DNA of 64,000 nucleotides from Aquarana catesbeiana (lineage: Eukaryota > Chordata > Amphibia > Anura > Ranidae), in assembly GCF_042186555.1 (NCBI RefSeq), contig NC_133326.1, forward strand, positions 589,448,574 to 589,512,573, given 5' to 3'. Numbering within the stretch: the first letter of the stretch is position 1; each line of letters begins with the position of its first letter. This document shows, in pieces, positions 54,986 through 62,854 of this stretch. The notes under the pieces were generated by a model that did no database searches, had not been told where the DNA came from, and was given only the letters and a program-made list of their open reading frames with translations. A program made the translations under genes and the position numbers.

Positions 54986-55790
54986 CTAGGCGCAGTTGCG
55001 GGCGGGTGTGTGCTGCTGGTGGCACGCTCTCACTCCCGCTGCACGCTGCGGGAGTGGGTCCACCGGCGACCCACAATTGCCTAGTGCAGAAGCAGGACAG
55101 AGATCTGCCAGAGATCCCCGTTCTGCCTGATGAGATGACAGAGGTCTACTGTTCCCAGTGATCGGGAACAGTGATCTCTGTCATGTCCCTGGCAGCCCAT
55201 CCCCCCTACAGTTAGAACACACCAAGGGAACACATCTAACCCCTTGATCGCCCCCTAGTGTTAACCCCATCCCTGCCAGTGTAATTTTTACATTGATCAG
55301 TGCATTTTTTTTATCACTGATCAATGTAATAATGTCACTAGTCCTCAACAAACTTACCTCCACTGTGCAGTTCGTTTTGCACAGAGTGGCCCTGAACCTT
55401 CTCTTCTGGGGCTGGTGGCTCCTTCCTGCATTGAGTGTCCACATTGGAGAAGTGCTCTCCTTGGTAGACACCCGTGCTGGCGTGCTCCAGAGTCCCGCAT
55501 CTGTGTCCATTCACACAGAATGCAGGACTCGGTACCGCCCCCAGCATCGCGTCATTGGATTTGAGTGATAGCAGTGGGAGCAAATGGCTGCGCTGCTATT
55601 AGTCTATCCAATCTGGACAGGAGACACCAGCTACAAATGGTGTGCTCATTCTCGGATGGAGGATGACAGTGTCCAGGTAAGTAAATTGGGGGGGCTGGGG
55701 GGCTGCAGGACTAAAAAAGGTTTTTCACCTTAATGCATAGAATGCATTAAGGTGAAAAACCATGAGGGTTTACAACCCCTTTAATTAAAT
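54986..55790. other. Fragments of TTAA-type repeats
   Basis: The first part (to about 55350) contains the words GATCGCCCCCTAGTGTTAACC and a hairpin around TTGATCAGTGC...GCACTGATCAA-like words. The last part ends GGGTTTACAACCCCTTTAA and holds a perfect hairpin at 55721-55760 (TTTTTCACCTTAATGCA with its complement). No coding signal. Confidence 0.45.
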
Positions 55791-56072
55791 ACAGCGGCAA
55801 TAGCCCTATATAATTCATTTTAGTTTACAAAAGGCCTTTTTATTGTGGTTTTAGCAGCAAAACATGCTTTTTCATCAAGCAGTAATAGGCTAATGACGAT
55901 CGGACTTTCTGGCATACTTGGTCCGGCACACTTTCTGACGGACTTTGTCCGCCAGGTGCGCCGGACTTTAAAACGGACGGACTTGCCCACACACGACCGG
56001 ACTTTCCGATGGGCTAAGTCCGCCCGTCTTTCCGACGGACTTTCGCCGGAGTTACGGTGGACTTTCAGAATG

Positions 56073-57629
56073 TCAGGTGATTTCCCAGGTTTGGGTAAAG
56101 TCACAATTGTGGCTGTTAACATTTCTGAAGGGAATGAAGATGTAGCTGAAGCATATACATTTAATAAGTGTGGGCCTAGTATGGATTGAAATGTCCGATA
56201 GTATTCTGACGAGAAACCGTCTGGGCCTAGGGATTTGTTATTAGGGAGAGATAATATTGTTTTATTTAGTTCAGACATAGAGATTGGTGCATTGATAGCT
56301 TGCAAATGGCCTGAATTCAGTTTGGGCATTGAGATAGAGTCCAGGAACGTCTGAATTAACTCAGGTGATGGTTGGTAGGTTGTAGTGTTGTCTTTAAGGT
56401 TATAGAGATTATTGTAGTAGTCCCTGAAAGCATTAGCAATATCTTTTGGATTGGATAGTCTAATGCCTGTATTCGGGTGTGAAATAAATGGAATTTTTTG
56501 TTTGATGGTTTTTTCCTTTACTTGATTTGCTAGTAGTTTGCCTGCTCTGTTACCATGGCTATAGTATTGTGCTTTCCATTTTTGAACCGTATGTTTGTGT
56601 TGGGAGATAAGTAACAATCTAAGATCATGTCTGGTTTTATCTAGTTGTGAGCTGGTGGTGGGGTCTGGGGCTTTTTTATTTACTGATTCTAGGTTTTTTA
56701 TCTGAAGGAGTAGATCATTTAATTGTTTGTTTCTTTGCTTTTTTAGCTACACTGCTCATTTTCATGAGGATACCTCTTATGTAAGCTTTATGACAGTTCC
56801 AAATTGTGAAGGGATCTGGCACCGAGCCGGCATTAGTATTGAAGAATTCTTGCAGTTCTTTAGTAATTTTATGCTTATGGTCTGGATGTGTGTAAAGAAA
56901 GGTATCGTTTTTCCATCTGTTTGCCCTTGTATCAGTGCGAGATCCCTCCACTGTAATAGAGACCGGAGCGTGGTCTGACCACGTAATATTGTGTACGGTA
57001 GACAAACTAATGTTCTGCAACAGAAACCTATCCACCAAGAAGAAATCAATTCTTGAATATGTGTGATGCACACTCGAGAAGTAGGAATAATCCCGCTCAG
57101 TCGAGTGTTGACATCGCCACACGTCGTGTAGACTTTCTGAGGCCATGAAGCGCGAAAGGGTCACTCTTTCCCGACTTTCGGGGTCTCGGCCGAGACATCT
57201 AAAATTTTGTTTGGTATAGCGTTGAAATCTCCACAAATTATGGTGTACCCCTTTTGCACTGCACGTACTCGTTTCCAAATTTTGTTTCACATTAGGTAAA
57301 TAAACATTTACTATAGTGTATACTGTGTTGTTTACTTCACCAACCAGTATAATAAATCTACCCATGTCATCTACATCCTTGTAGATTTGACGAAAAGAAA
57401 TGGTGTCTTTGATGAGAATAGCTACTCCCCTCTTCTTCTTTGGAGCATTGGAACAAATAATTGTTGGAAAGTTCTGGTGGGAGAATTTCGGAGGCTTGAG
57501 TACAGAGAAATGAGTCTCTTGAAGACAAAGAATGTCACTTTGCAGGAGTCGGGCTTCTTTCCAAAGCATTGACCTTTTTTGTGGGCTGTTCAGTCCGCGA
57601 ACATTAAACGAGGAAATTTTAAACCCCAT
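56073..57629 (-). pseudogene. L1-3 ORF2: endonuclease and start of the RT, truncated
   Basis: The minus-strand start is MGFKISSFNVRGLNSPQKRS. The endonuclease motifs LCLQETHF and WSDHAPVSITV are visible, with a decayed stretch between them (around 57200-57310) where the frame shifts twice or more. After a frame change near 56700, the segment before the RT follows (KAQYYSHGNRAGKLLANQV), then LPNNKSLGPDGFSSEYYR and the RT start TIVTLPKPGKSPD. The catalytic FADD region and the C-terminus are absent. ORF2 would supply nicking and reverse transcription; this copy cannot. Confidence 0.85.
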
Positions 57630-58040
57630 GTTGGGTACCGGATGGTCATGGTCTCATATAAAGTCCTAACCTATACCTCTTGTTTAAACCCCATGTTGTT
57701 GATCTTGAAGAATGAATAAAGTAAAGTTCCCAGGAATAGTAGCCTTGTTAAGCTGAAAACTGAGGTATGATTCCTTGTAGAAGAAGTATTTTAATAGTGA
57801 ACCAGAGTCCAGATGTTGTTAAGCAGTTTAAGTAATGTCTCAGAGATTAATACAACAAAAACGAAAAATCTCCAAGTAAAATTATAGAAAAAAAAAGTCA
57901 GTAAAAAATTTAAACGATTCAACTGAATCTGTTGGGATATTATCCCGTAACTGCTTAGGAGCGAAAAGAGAACCAAATAAAGTTCCACGGGTGCACCGGA
58001 GCACAACTTTGTGTAATAGTGGTTATTTATAGCTTTAGCC

Positions 58041-59183
58041 TCAGTCAATTGCATCTTGTGGCCAGGTGGGAGAATGTGGACGGGGTGATGAGGCACTTGA
58101 AGGTAGATCCTCTGTCTTGTCTAGGATGTCCCATTCCTTCAGTAACCATATCCCATCTTCCACTGACTGGATAGGGAACGTTTTCCCGTCTTTTGTAATG
58201 AGCAGTTTTGCAGGATAGGCCCATCTGTAGGTAATATGGTGGTTTCTCAGTGGTTTGGTGATGGTGGCCAAATTCTTCCGTCTTTGCATTGTATATGCAG
58301 ATAAATCAGTAAAGAAGGAAAGGCCTTGGATGCATGGCAATGCGTTATCAGGATTTCTCATGCATTGAAGGAATTTCTCTTTAGTTTGGTAGAAGTGAAT
58401 CCTTGCAATTGTATCTCTTGGCAGATGATCAGGAATATGCTTAGGTTTCGGTAGTCTATGGATCCTGTCGATAGAGAGATCTGTCACCGAAGCATCAGGA
58501 AGCATTTCTTGTAGGATGTTTTGGAAGTAGGCGTTCAGATCTGGTGGTTTTATCGATTCGGGTATTCCCCTGATTTTGACGTTATTTCTTCTCGAACGAT
58601 CTTCGAGGTCGGCCATCTTGGACTTTAATTGGTGTATTTCGTCATCTTTCTCATTATGAGCATCAATCACTTCATTGATGGCACCAGCAAATTCTCTCAT
58701 TTTGTGTTCAATATGGGTAACCCTGTTGTTGACAGACTTAAATTCTGTTTTAAAGTGACTGGTGAGGGTTAATATGTCCGCATGTAGGGTGCTACGGAGG
58801 GACACTAGCATGTCCTTCAATGTTGTGTCAATTACCGGCTGGTTTTTAGTAGGAAATTCCAAGATGGAGTCCTGGAGCTCCCTGGTGTCATTAAGAGAAG
58901 TGTCTGTTTCTTCTTCAGCCATGTTATTTCCCTGCATGTGTTGTTGTTTAGCCTTGACTGGGCTAGATGATGCGGAAGATGACTGGGAGATAGTGTACTT
59001 CCCCTTGTGCCCCTTGTGAGGATGAGGCATGGAGCGGTGTGTGTTATTGTTATAGCTAGAGAGCCTACCACGCTCTCCGCCGTTATGCTTACCGGCGCCA
59101 TCTTGGGCCTGTGTGCTGCGGGGAAGCGTGTAAAAGTCCGTCATTCTGCTAATCTTCCCGGTGTCTTTTCTTTTCCTGGACAT
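58041..59183 (-). CDS. L1-3 ORF1 protein, intact frame (380 codons)
   Basis: This is an RNA-binding chaperone of L1 LINEs. I chose the ATG at 59183 (MSRKRKDTGKISRMTDFYTL) because it aligns with the ORF1 start in L1-2. The longer frame back to 59357 runs out of the element into its flank. Domains: a basic start, a Ser/Pro-rich linker (about residues 40-110), a coiled coil (about 130-220, including HIEHKMREFAGAINEVID), then the RNA-binding domain beginning DLEDRSRRNNVKIRGIPES and continuing past RDTIARIHFYQTKEKFLQ to HITYRWAYPAKLLI. It ends SPTWPQDAID. There are no stops or shifts, so the copy is fairly young. Confidence 0.87.
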   Translation of the reverse strand: MSRKRKDTGKISRMTDFYTLPRSTQAQDGAGKHNGGERGRLSSYNNNTHRSMPHPHKGHKGKYTISQSSSASSSPVKAKQQHMQGNNMAEEETDTSLNDTRELQDSILEFPTKNQPVIDTTLKDMLVSLRSTLHADILTLTSHFKTEFKSVNNRVTHIEHKMREFAGAINEVIDAHNEKDDEIHQLKSKMADLEDRSRRNNVKIRGIPESIKPPDLNAYFQNILQEMLPDASVTDLSIDRIHRLPKPKHIPDHLPRDTIARIHFYQTKEKFLQCMRNPDNALPCIQGLSFFTDLSAYTMQRRKNLATITKPLRNHHITYRWAYPAKLLITKDGKTFPIQSVEDGIWLLKEWDILDKTEDLPSSASSPRPHSPTWPQDAID

Positions 59184-60136
59184 GATCCCAGGGTGTGCCC
59201 CACCTGCTGTGGGTGAAAATCGCCGCTTTTTGAGGCTCAGGAGTCGCTCTATGAGCTCCGGTATGCCCGTGGATGACAGAGCTCTCTCACACTGCGGCCA
59301 TTCACCTCGGCTGCTGGCCACGCCCCCTGGACTTTCAGAATGAACGGACTTGCCCACACATAGACAAGTCCGTTCATTTTGAACGTGACTCAGGTGCGAC
59401 GGGACTAGAAAAGGAAGTAAATTTTGCCGCTTTTATCGGCGAGATTGACACCTTGCGAGCCCCGCCACGGGTCATACCAGGCCCTTAGGTCTAGTGTGGA
59501 TTTTAAAGGGAAGCCCCCCTACGCCGAAAAAATGGCGTGGGGTCCCCCCTAAAATCCATACCAGACCCCGATCCGAGCATGCAGCCCGGCCGGTCAGGAA
59601 AGGGGGTGGGGATGAGCGAGCGCCCCCCCTCCTGAACCGTAGCAGGCCGCATGCCCTCAACATGGGGGGGTGGGTGCTTTGGGGGAGGGGGCGCCCTGCG
59701 GGGCCCCCCACCCCAAAGTACCTTGTCCCCATGTTGATGAGGACAAGGGCCTCTAACCGACAACCCTGGCCATTGGTTGTTGGGGTCTGCGGGCGGGGGG
59801 CTTATCGGAATCCGGGAGCCCCCTATAATAAGAGGGCCCCCAGATCCCGGCCCCCCACCCTATGTGAATGAGTATGGGGTACATGGTACCCCTACCCATT
59901 CACCTAGGGAAAAAGTGTCAATAATAAAACACACTACACAGGTTTTTAAAATAATTTATTAAACAGCTCGGGGGGTCTTCTTCCGGCTTCGGGGGTCCCT
60001 CCGGTTCCTCTTCTCCCGGTGTTCCAGTTCTTCGGCCGGCTCCTCCGCTGTCTTCAGGCCACTCTCAACAGGGTGATGTTGACCACGCCGCCTAAAACGT
60101 CACAGTCCCAGCATGCCCAGGGACTGTGACATCATA

Positions 60137-60161
60137 AGGGGGCGGGGTCTCTGCCTATATA
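60137..60161 (+). promoter_or_regulatory. Pol II promoter in the loop: GC box and TATA box
   Basis: GGGGGCGGGG (about 60138-60147) is followed by CCTATATAAG (60153-60162). Just upstream is a hairpin GTCACAGTCCC...GGGACTGTGAC (about 60101-60130). The TATA box is about 50 bp before the ATG of the 58-codon frame. Confidence 0.6.
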
Positions 60162-60207
60162 AGTCACAACGGAGCCCTCAGAGAGCAGCCCAGCCGGAGA
60201 GAGCGTC

Positions 60208-60384
60208 ATGTCAACATCTGGAGAAGAGAAGAGGGAAGAAGACAAGAAGCCCAGAAGTCCGGACCTCCGCTGGGAAGGGAGCAGCCTGAAGAACTGGAAC
60301 ACTGGGAGAAGAGGAACTGGAGGGACCCCCGAAGCCGGAGGAAGACCCCTGAAGCCGGAGGAAGACCCCCCCGGAGCTGTTTAA
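60208..60384 (+). CDS. 58-codon ORF in the loop of the inverted repeat
   Basis: The frame starts MSTSGEEKREEDKKPRSPDL at 60208 and ends PEEDPPGAV with TAA at 60382-60384. It is preceded by a GC box and TATA box at a suitable distance. The stop overlaps a polyadenylation signal AATAAA at 60383-60388. The product would be small, charged and without Cys, a transmembrane segment or a recognisable fold; it is probably disordered. The coding part runs from the loop into the right arm. It may be a real small gene of the element or a chance frame in a noncoding transcript. No function is assigned. Confidence 0.4.
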   Translation: MSTSGEEKREEDKKPRSPDLRWEGSSLKNWNTGRRGTGGTPEAGGRPLKPEEDPPGAV

Positions 60385-60388
60385 TAAA
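60383..60388 (+). terminator. Polyadenylation signal AATAAA
   Basis: AATAAA overlaps the stop codon of the 58-codon frame. Because it lies in an inverted-repeat arm, an opposite-strand copy is present in the left arm near 59960. Confidence 0.5.
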
Positions 60389-60877
60389 TTATTTTAAAAA
60401 CCTGTGTAGTGTGTTTTATTATTGACACTTTTTCCCTAGGTGAATGGGTAGAGGTACCATGTACCCCATACTCATTCACATAGGGTGGGGGGCCGGGATC
60501 TGGGGGCCCTCTTATTATAGGGGGCTCCCGGATTCCGATAATCCCCCATCTGCAGACCCTGACAACCAACGGCCAGGGTTGTCGGGAAGAGGCCCTTGTC
60601 CTCATCAACATGGGGACAAGGTGCTTTGGGGTGGGGGGGCCCTGCAGGGTGCCCCCTCCCCAAAGCACCCACCCCCCCATGTTGAGGGCATGTGGCCTGG
60701 TACGGTTCAGGAGGGGGGGGGGGGGGCGCTCGCTCGTCCCCACCCCCTTTCCTGACTGGCCGGGCTGCGTGCTCGGATCGGGGTCTGATATGGATTTTAG
60801 GGGGGACCCCACAATGTTTTTTCAGCGTAGGGGCTTCCCTTTATAATCCATACCAGACCTAAGGGCCTGGTATGCCC

Positions 60878-60926
60878 CGCGCTCGCTGCAATAGGAAAAT
60901 TTGTTTTTCCTATTGCAGCGAGCGCG
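60878..60926. repeat. Perfect hairpin, 22-bp arms
   Basis: The left arm 60878-60899 (CGCGCTCGCTGCAATAGG and AAAA) and the right arm 60905-60926 are exact inverse copies with a five-base loop. It borders the outer end of the long inverted repeat. Confidence 0.95.
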
Positions 60927-61276
60927 AAATGCAATACCCTGCCCTCGCGTCGTATTTGGTCCGTTGGACCAGCATACACACGAGCGGGCTTTCCGTCGGA
61001 CCAGCACACAGACGAGCGGACTTTCCGCCAGAAACTGAGTCCGACGGAAAGATTTAAAACTTGTTTCAAATCTAGGTCCTGCGGGCTTTTGCCTTCCTCA
61101 GATAGGGTAATCCGAAAGGAACTACAAGAAAAACAGAAATGGAAGGTGCGCACACCTAGTGCATTACCAGAGATAATTTAATAATAAGAAGGTTTTGTAG
61201 AAAAGTGGGTACTCACAAAATGCAACTGACAAAAGGCCATAAACACAGTGCATGGACATGCACAGAACACAGGGTA

Positions 61277-61318
61277 CAGATAAAGCATTTTGGGGGCGTA
61301 CCCCCTTCCTCAGAGCTA
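61277..61318 (-). ncRNA. Decayed hammerhead-like motif, unit 1
   Basis: On the minus strand CTGAGGA is followed by AGGGGGTACGCCCCC, a good stem II. The expected GAAA reads AAAA here. TGCTTTATCTGT follows where the unit 3 copy has TGCATTAGCTGT. The mutated core should abolish cleavage. Confidence 0.4.
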
Positions 61319-61461
61319 GGCATCGAAAGGAACTACAAGAAAAACAGAAATGAAAGGCGCGCACACCTAGTGCATTACCAGAGATAATTTAATAATAAGA
61401 AATTTTTGTATAAAAGTGGATACTCACAAAATGCAACTGACAAAAGGCCATAAACACAGTG

Positions 61462-61507
61462 CCTAACTCTGAGGAAGGGGGTGCGCTGCCGAAATGCATT
61501 AGCTGTA
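61462..61507 (+). ncRNA. Hammerhead-like motif, unit 3
   Basis: CTGAGGA (61469-61475) is followed by a spacer that can pair imperfectly as stem II (AGGGGG with CTGCC). GAAA (61491-61494), the self-complementary TGCA as a minimal stem III, and TT before AGCTGTA come next. Stem I pairing is weak (CT/AG plus scattered pairs). The core is intact but the stems are poor. Confidence 0.45.
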
Positions 61508-61659
61508 CCCCAAGTTCTGTGCATATCCATGCACTGTGTTTATGGCCTTTTGTCAGTTGCATTTTGTGAGTACCCACTTTTATACAAAAATTCTTATTAT
61601 TAAATTATCTCTGGTAATGCACTAGGTGTGCACGCCTTCCAATTCTGTTTTTCTTATAA

Positions 61660-62012
61660 ATTCAACTCAAACATCGGGTGTTCACCTGTTCGGCGAATAC
61701 CGAACTTTATGGGGCATTCGTGGCAAATTTGGGCACCGCGGAACTCCCCATAATGCACTGCGAGATCACGCAGTTCATTGATGTCTGATGATTGACCAAA
61801 GCATGCACCTGATCTGCATGCTTTGGCCAATCACAGCACACTCTTCTGTGAGAGCAATGATTGGCCAAAAGCAGTGTGCCTTTAGCCAATTATGGCTCAG
61901 GGGGCTAAGTCCACGCCCCACACTATATAAGACTGCTTACATAGCGGCTGTATATAGTGTTATTAATGATAGAAGTTAGCTAGAGGCAGGTTAGTTAGTT
62001 GCATGCAGGAAG

Positions 62013-62020
<8 letters not shown>
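61660..62020 (+). mobile_element. 5' fragment of the hAT family found at 26569
   Basis: It shares a run of features in the same order with 26569-26990: TTCGGCGAA words, GATGATTGACCAAAGCATGC (compare GATGATTGGCCAAGCATG), CCAATTATGGCTCAGGGG and CGCCCCACACTATATAAG. It stops within the leader, so no transposase follows. The outer hAT terminus is degraded. Confidence 0.7.

Positions 62021-62050
<30 letters not shown>
62021..62050. repeat. (TA)n microsatellite
   Basis: A TA run directly left of MITE-9. Confidence 0.9.
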
Positions 62051-62053
<3 letters not shown>

Positions 62054-62810
62054 GTATTTATCGGCGTATAACACGCACCGGCGTATAACACGCACCTCAA
62101 TTTAGGAGGGAATTTTAAGGAAAAAAAACTTTTAGGAGGGAACTTGAAGGGAAAAAAACTTACATTTAAATGCCCATCATTGCAGCCTTCTCAGTAAAGC
62201 CTTGCCCCAGTGCAGCCATGTCAGTGCAGCCATGTCAGTGCAGCCATGTCAGTGCAGCTTTGCCAGTGCAGCCATGTCAGTGCAGTCATGTCAGTGCAGC
62301 CTTGCTAGTGCAGCCATGTCAGTGCAGCCTTGCCAGTGCAGCCATGTCAGTGCAGCCATGTCAGTGCAGCCTTCCCCAGTGTCCAGTGCAGCCTTGCCCC
62401 AGTCCAGCCTTGCCCCAGGGGAGTCTTGCTGAAGCCTCTGAGCTTCAAAATGGCCGACCGCGATTTGAAAATGGCGCCGCCGGCGCCGAAATACACAGAG
62501 CCGGTCCTCGGCTCTTCTCGGCGGCTCTCGTTCACTTTCGGCTCCACTCGGACGGTGAGCGGAGCTATCCGAAACTAGCCGAGTATACTCGGCTAGGTTC
62601 GGGCGGCGCTCGAGTGAAACCGAAAGCGGCCAAGAAGAGCCGAGGACCGGAACTGTGTATTTCGGCGCCGGCGGCGCCATTTTCAAATCGCGGTCAGCGA
62701 TTTTTTCGTTCTGACAGGTCAGGATCGCAGGGGATCGGCGTATAACACGCACCCGCGATTTTCCCCTGATTTTAAGGGGAAAAAAGTGCGTGTTATACGC
62801 CGATAAATAC

Positions 62811-62813
<3 letters not shown>
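62051..62813. mobile_element. MITE-9: 763-bp element with 28-bp perfect inverted ends in a TA repeat
   Basis: The left end ACCGTATTTATCGGCGTATA (28 bp in all, to 62078) is exactly inverted at 62786-62813. TA flanks both sides, suggesting a Tc1/mariner-type target. A second GGCGTATAACACGCAC copy sits inside each end. The interior carries a GTGCAGCCATGTCA minisatellite (62196-62400) and a GC-rich hairpin with arms about 62455-62570 and 62585-62703. The frames through the minisatellite are not credible genes. Confidence 0.85.

Positions 62814-62851
<38 letters not shown>
62814..62851. repeat. (TA)n microsatellite
   Basis: A TA run between MITE-9 and Tc1-D. Confidence 0.9.

Positions 62852-62854
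<3 letters not shown>

Larger units (their letters stand above)
56073..59327 (-). mobile_element. L1-3: L1-like LINE with complete 5' side but no 3' end
   Basis: TGGACTTTCAGAATG lies at 56058-56072 and again at 59328-59342 (perfect 15 bp). On the minus strand the element starts GGGGGCGTGGCCAGCAGCC, the same style as L1-2, and has a 5' UTR, an intact ORF1, and ORF2 through the endonuclease into the RT. It stops at IVTLPKPGKSPD, directly at the repeat, with no 3' UTR and no A tail. That is the opposite of the usual 5' truncation. Confidence 0.85.
59473..60874. repeat. Long inverted repeat, arms about 560-590 bp
   Basis: The left arm 59473-60034 (CATACCAGGCCCTTAGGTCT at its outer end) is complementary to the right arm 60288-60874 (ending AGGGCCTGGTATG). 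The arms include G- and C-rich blocks, the word AATAATAAAACACACTACAC and the Glu/Gly-coding segment near the loop. The right arm has a small extra duplication (GAAGCCGGAGGAAGACCCC twice). The loop is 60035-60287. Confidence 0.9.
55893..61075. mobile_element. Large inverted-repeat (foldback-like) element interrupted by L1-3
   Basis: Both flanks are rich in CGGACTTT, GTCCG and CCGACGG words (55900-56072, 59328-59420 and 60950-61060). The centre is a long inverted repeat (59473-60874). L1-3 entered the left flank, and sequence resumes at AACGGACTTGCCCACACA. Without L1-3 the element is about 1.9 kb. The outermost boundaries are approximate. No transposase is encoded; family unknown. Confidence 0.6.
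61113..61657. repeat. Tandem plus inverted units with hammerhead-like ends
   Basis: Unit 1 (61113-61323) and unit 2 (61324-61466) are direct copies starting CGAAAGGAACTACAAG, 211 bp apart. Unit 3 (61467-61657) is an inverted copy of unit 2. Shared words include CAAAATGCAACTGACAAAAG and CTAGTGCATTACCAGAG. Hammerhead-like cores lie at the end of unit 1 and the start of unit 3. The arrangement resembles Penelope pseudo-LTRs or retrozyme-type repeats. Confidence 0.75.

Noticed and set aside
59494..59871. 125-codon Pro/Gly/Arg-rich ORF and its mirror on the minus strand (60381-60812)
   Set aside because: Both come from the GC-rich arms of the inverted repeat; the two mirror frames reflect the repeat rather than a gene.
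61060..61110. Additional hammerhead core (CTGAGGAAGGC... on the minus strand)
   Set aside because: The following GAAA is too far away and the segment is better explained as the decayed edge of the GTCCG-rich foldback element.
62170..62745. 191-codon Cys/Ser/Gln-rich ORF
   Set aside because: Runs through the MITE-9 minisatellite and then the hairpin arm; no domain.
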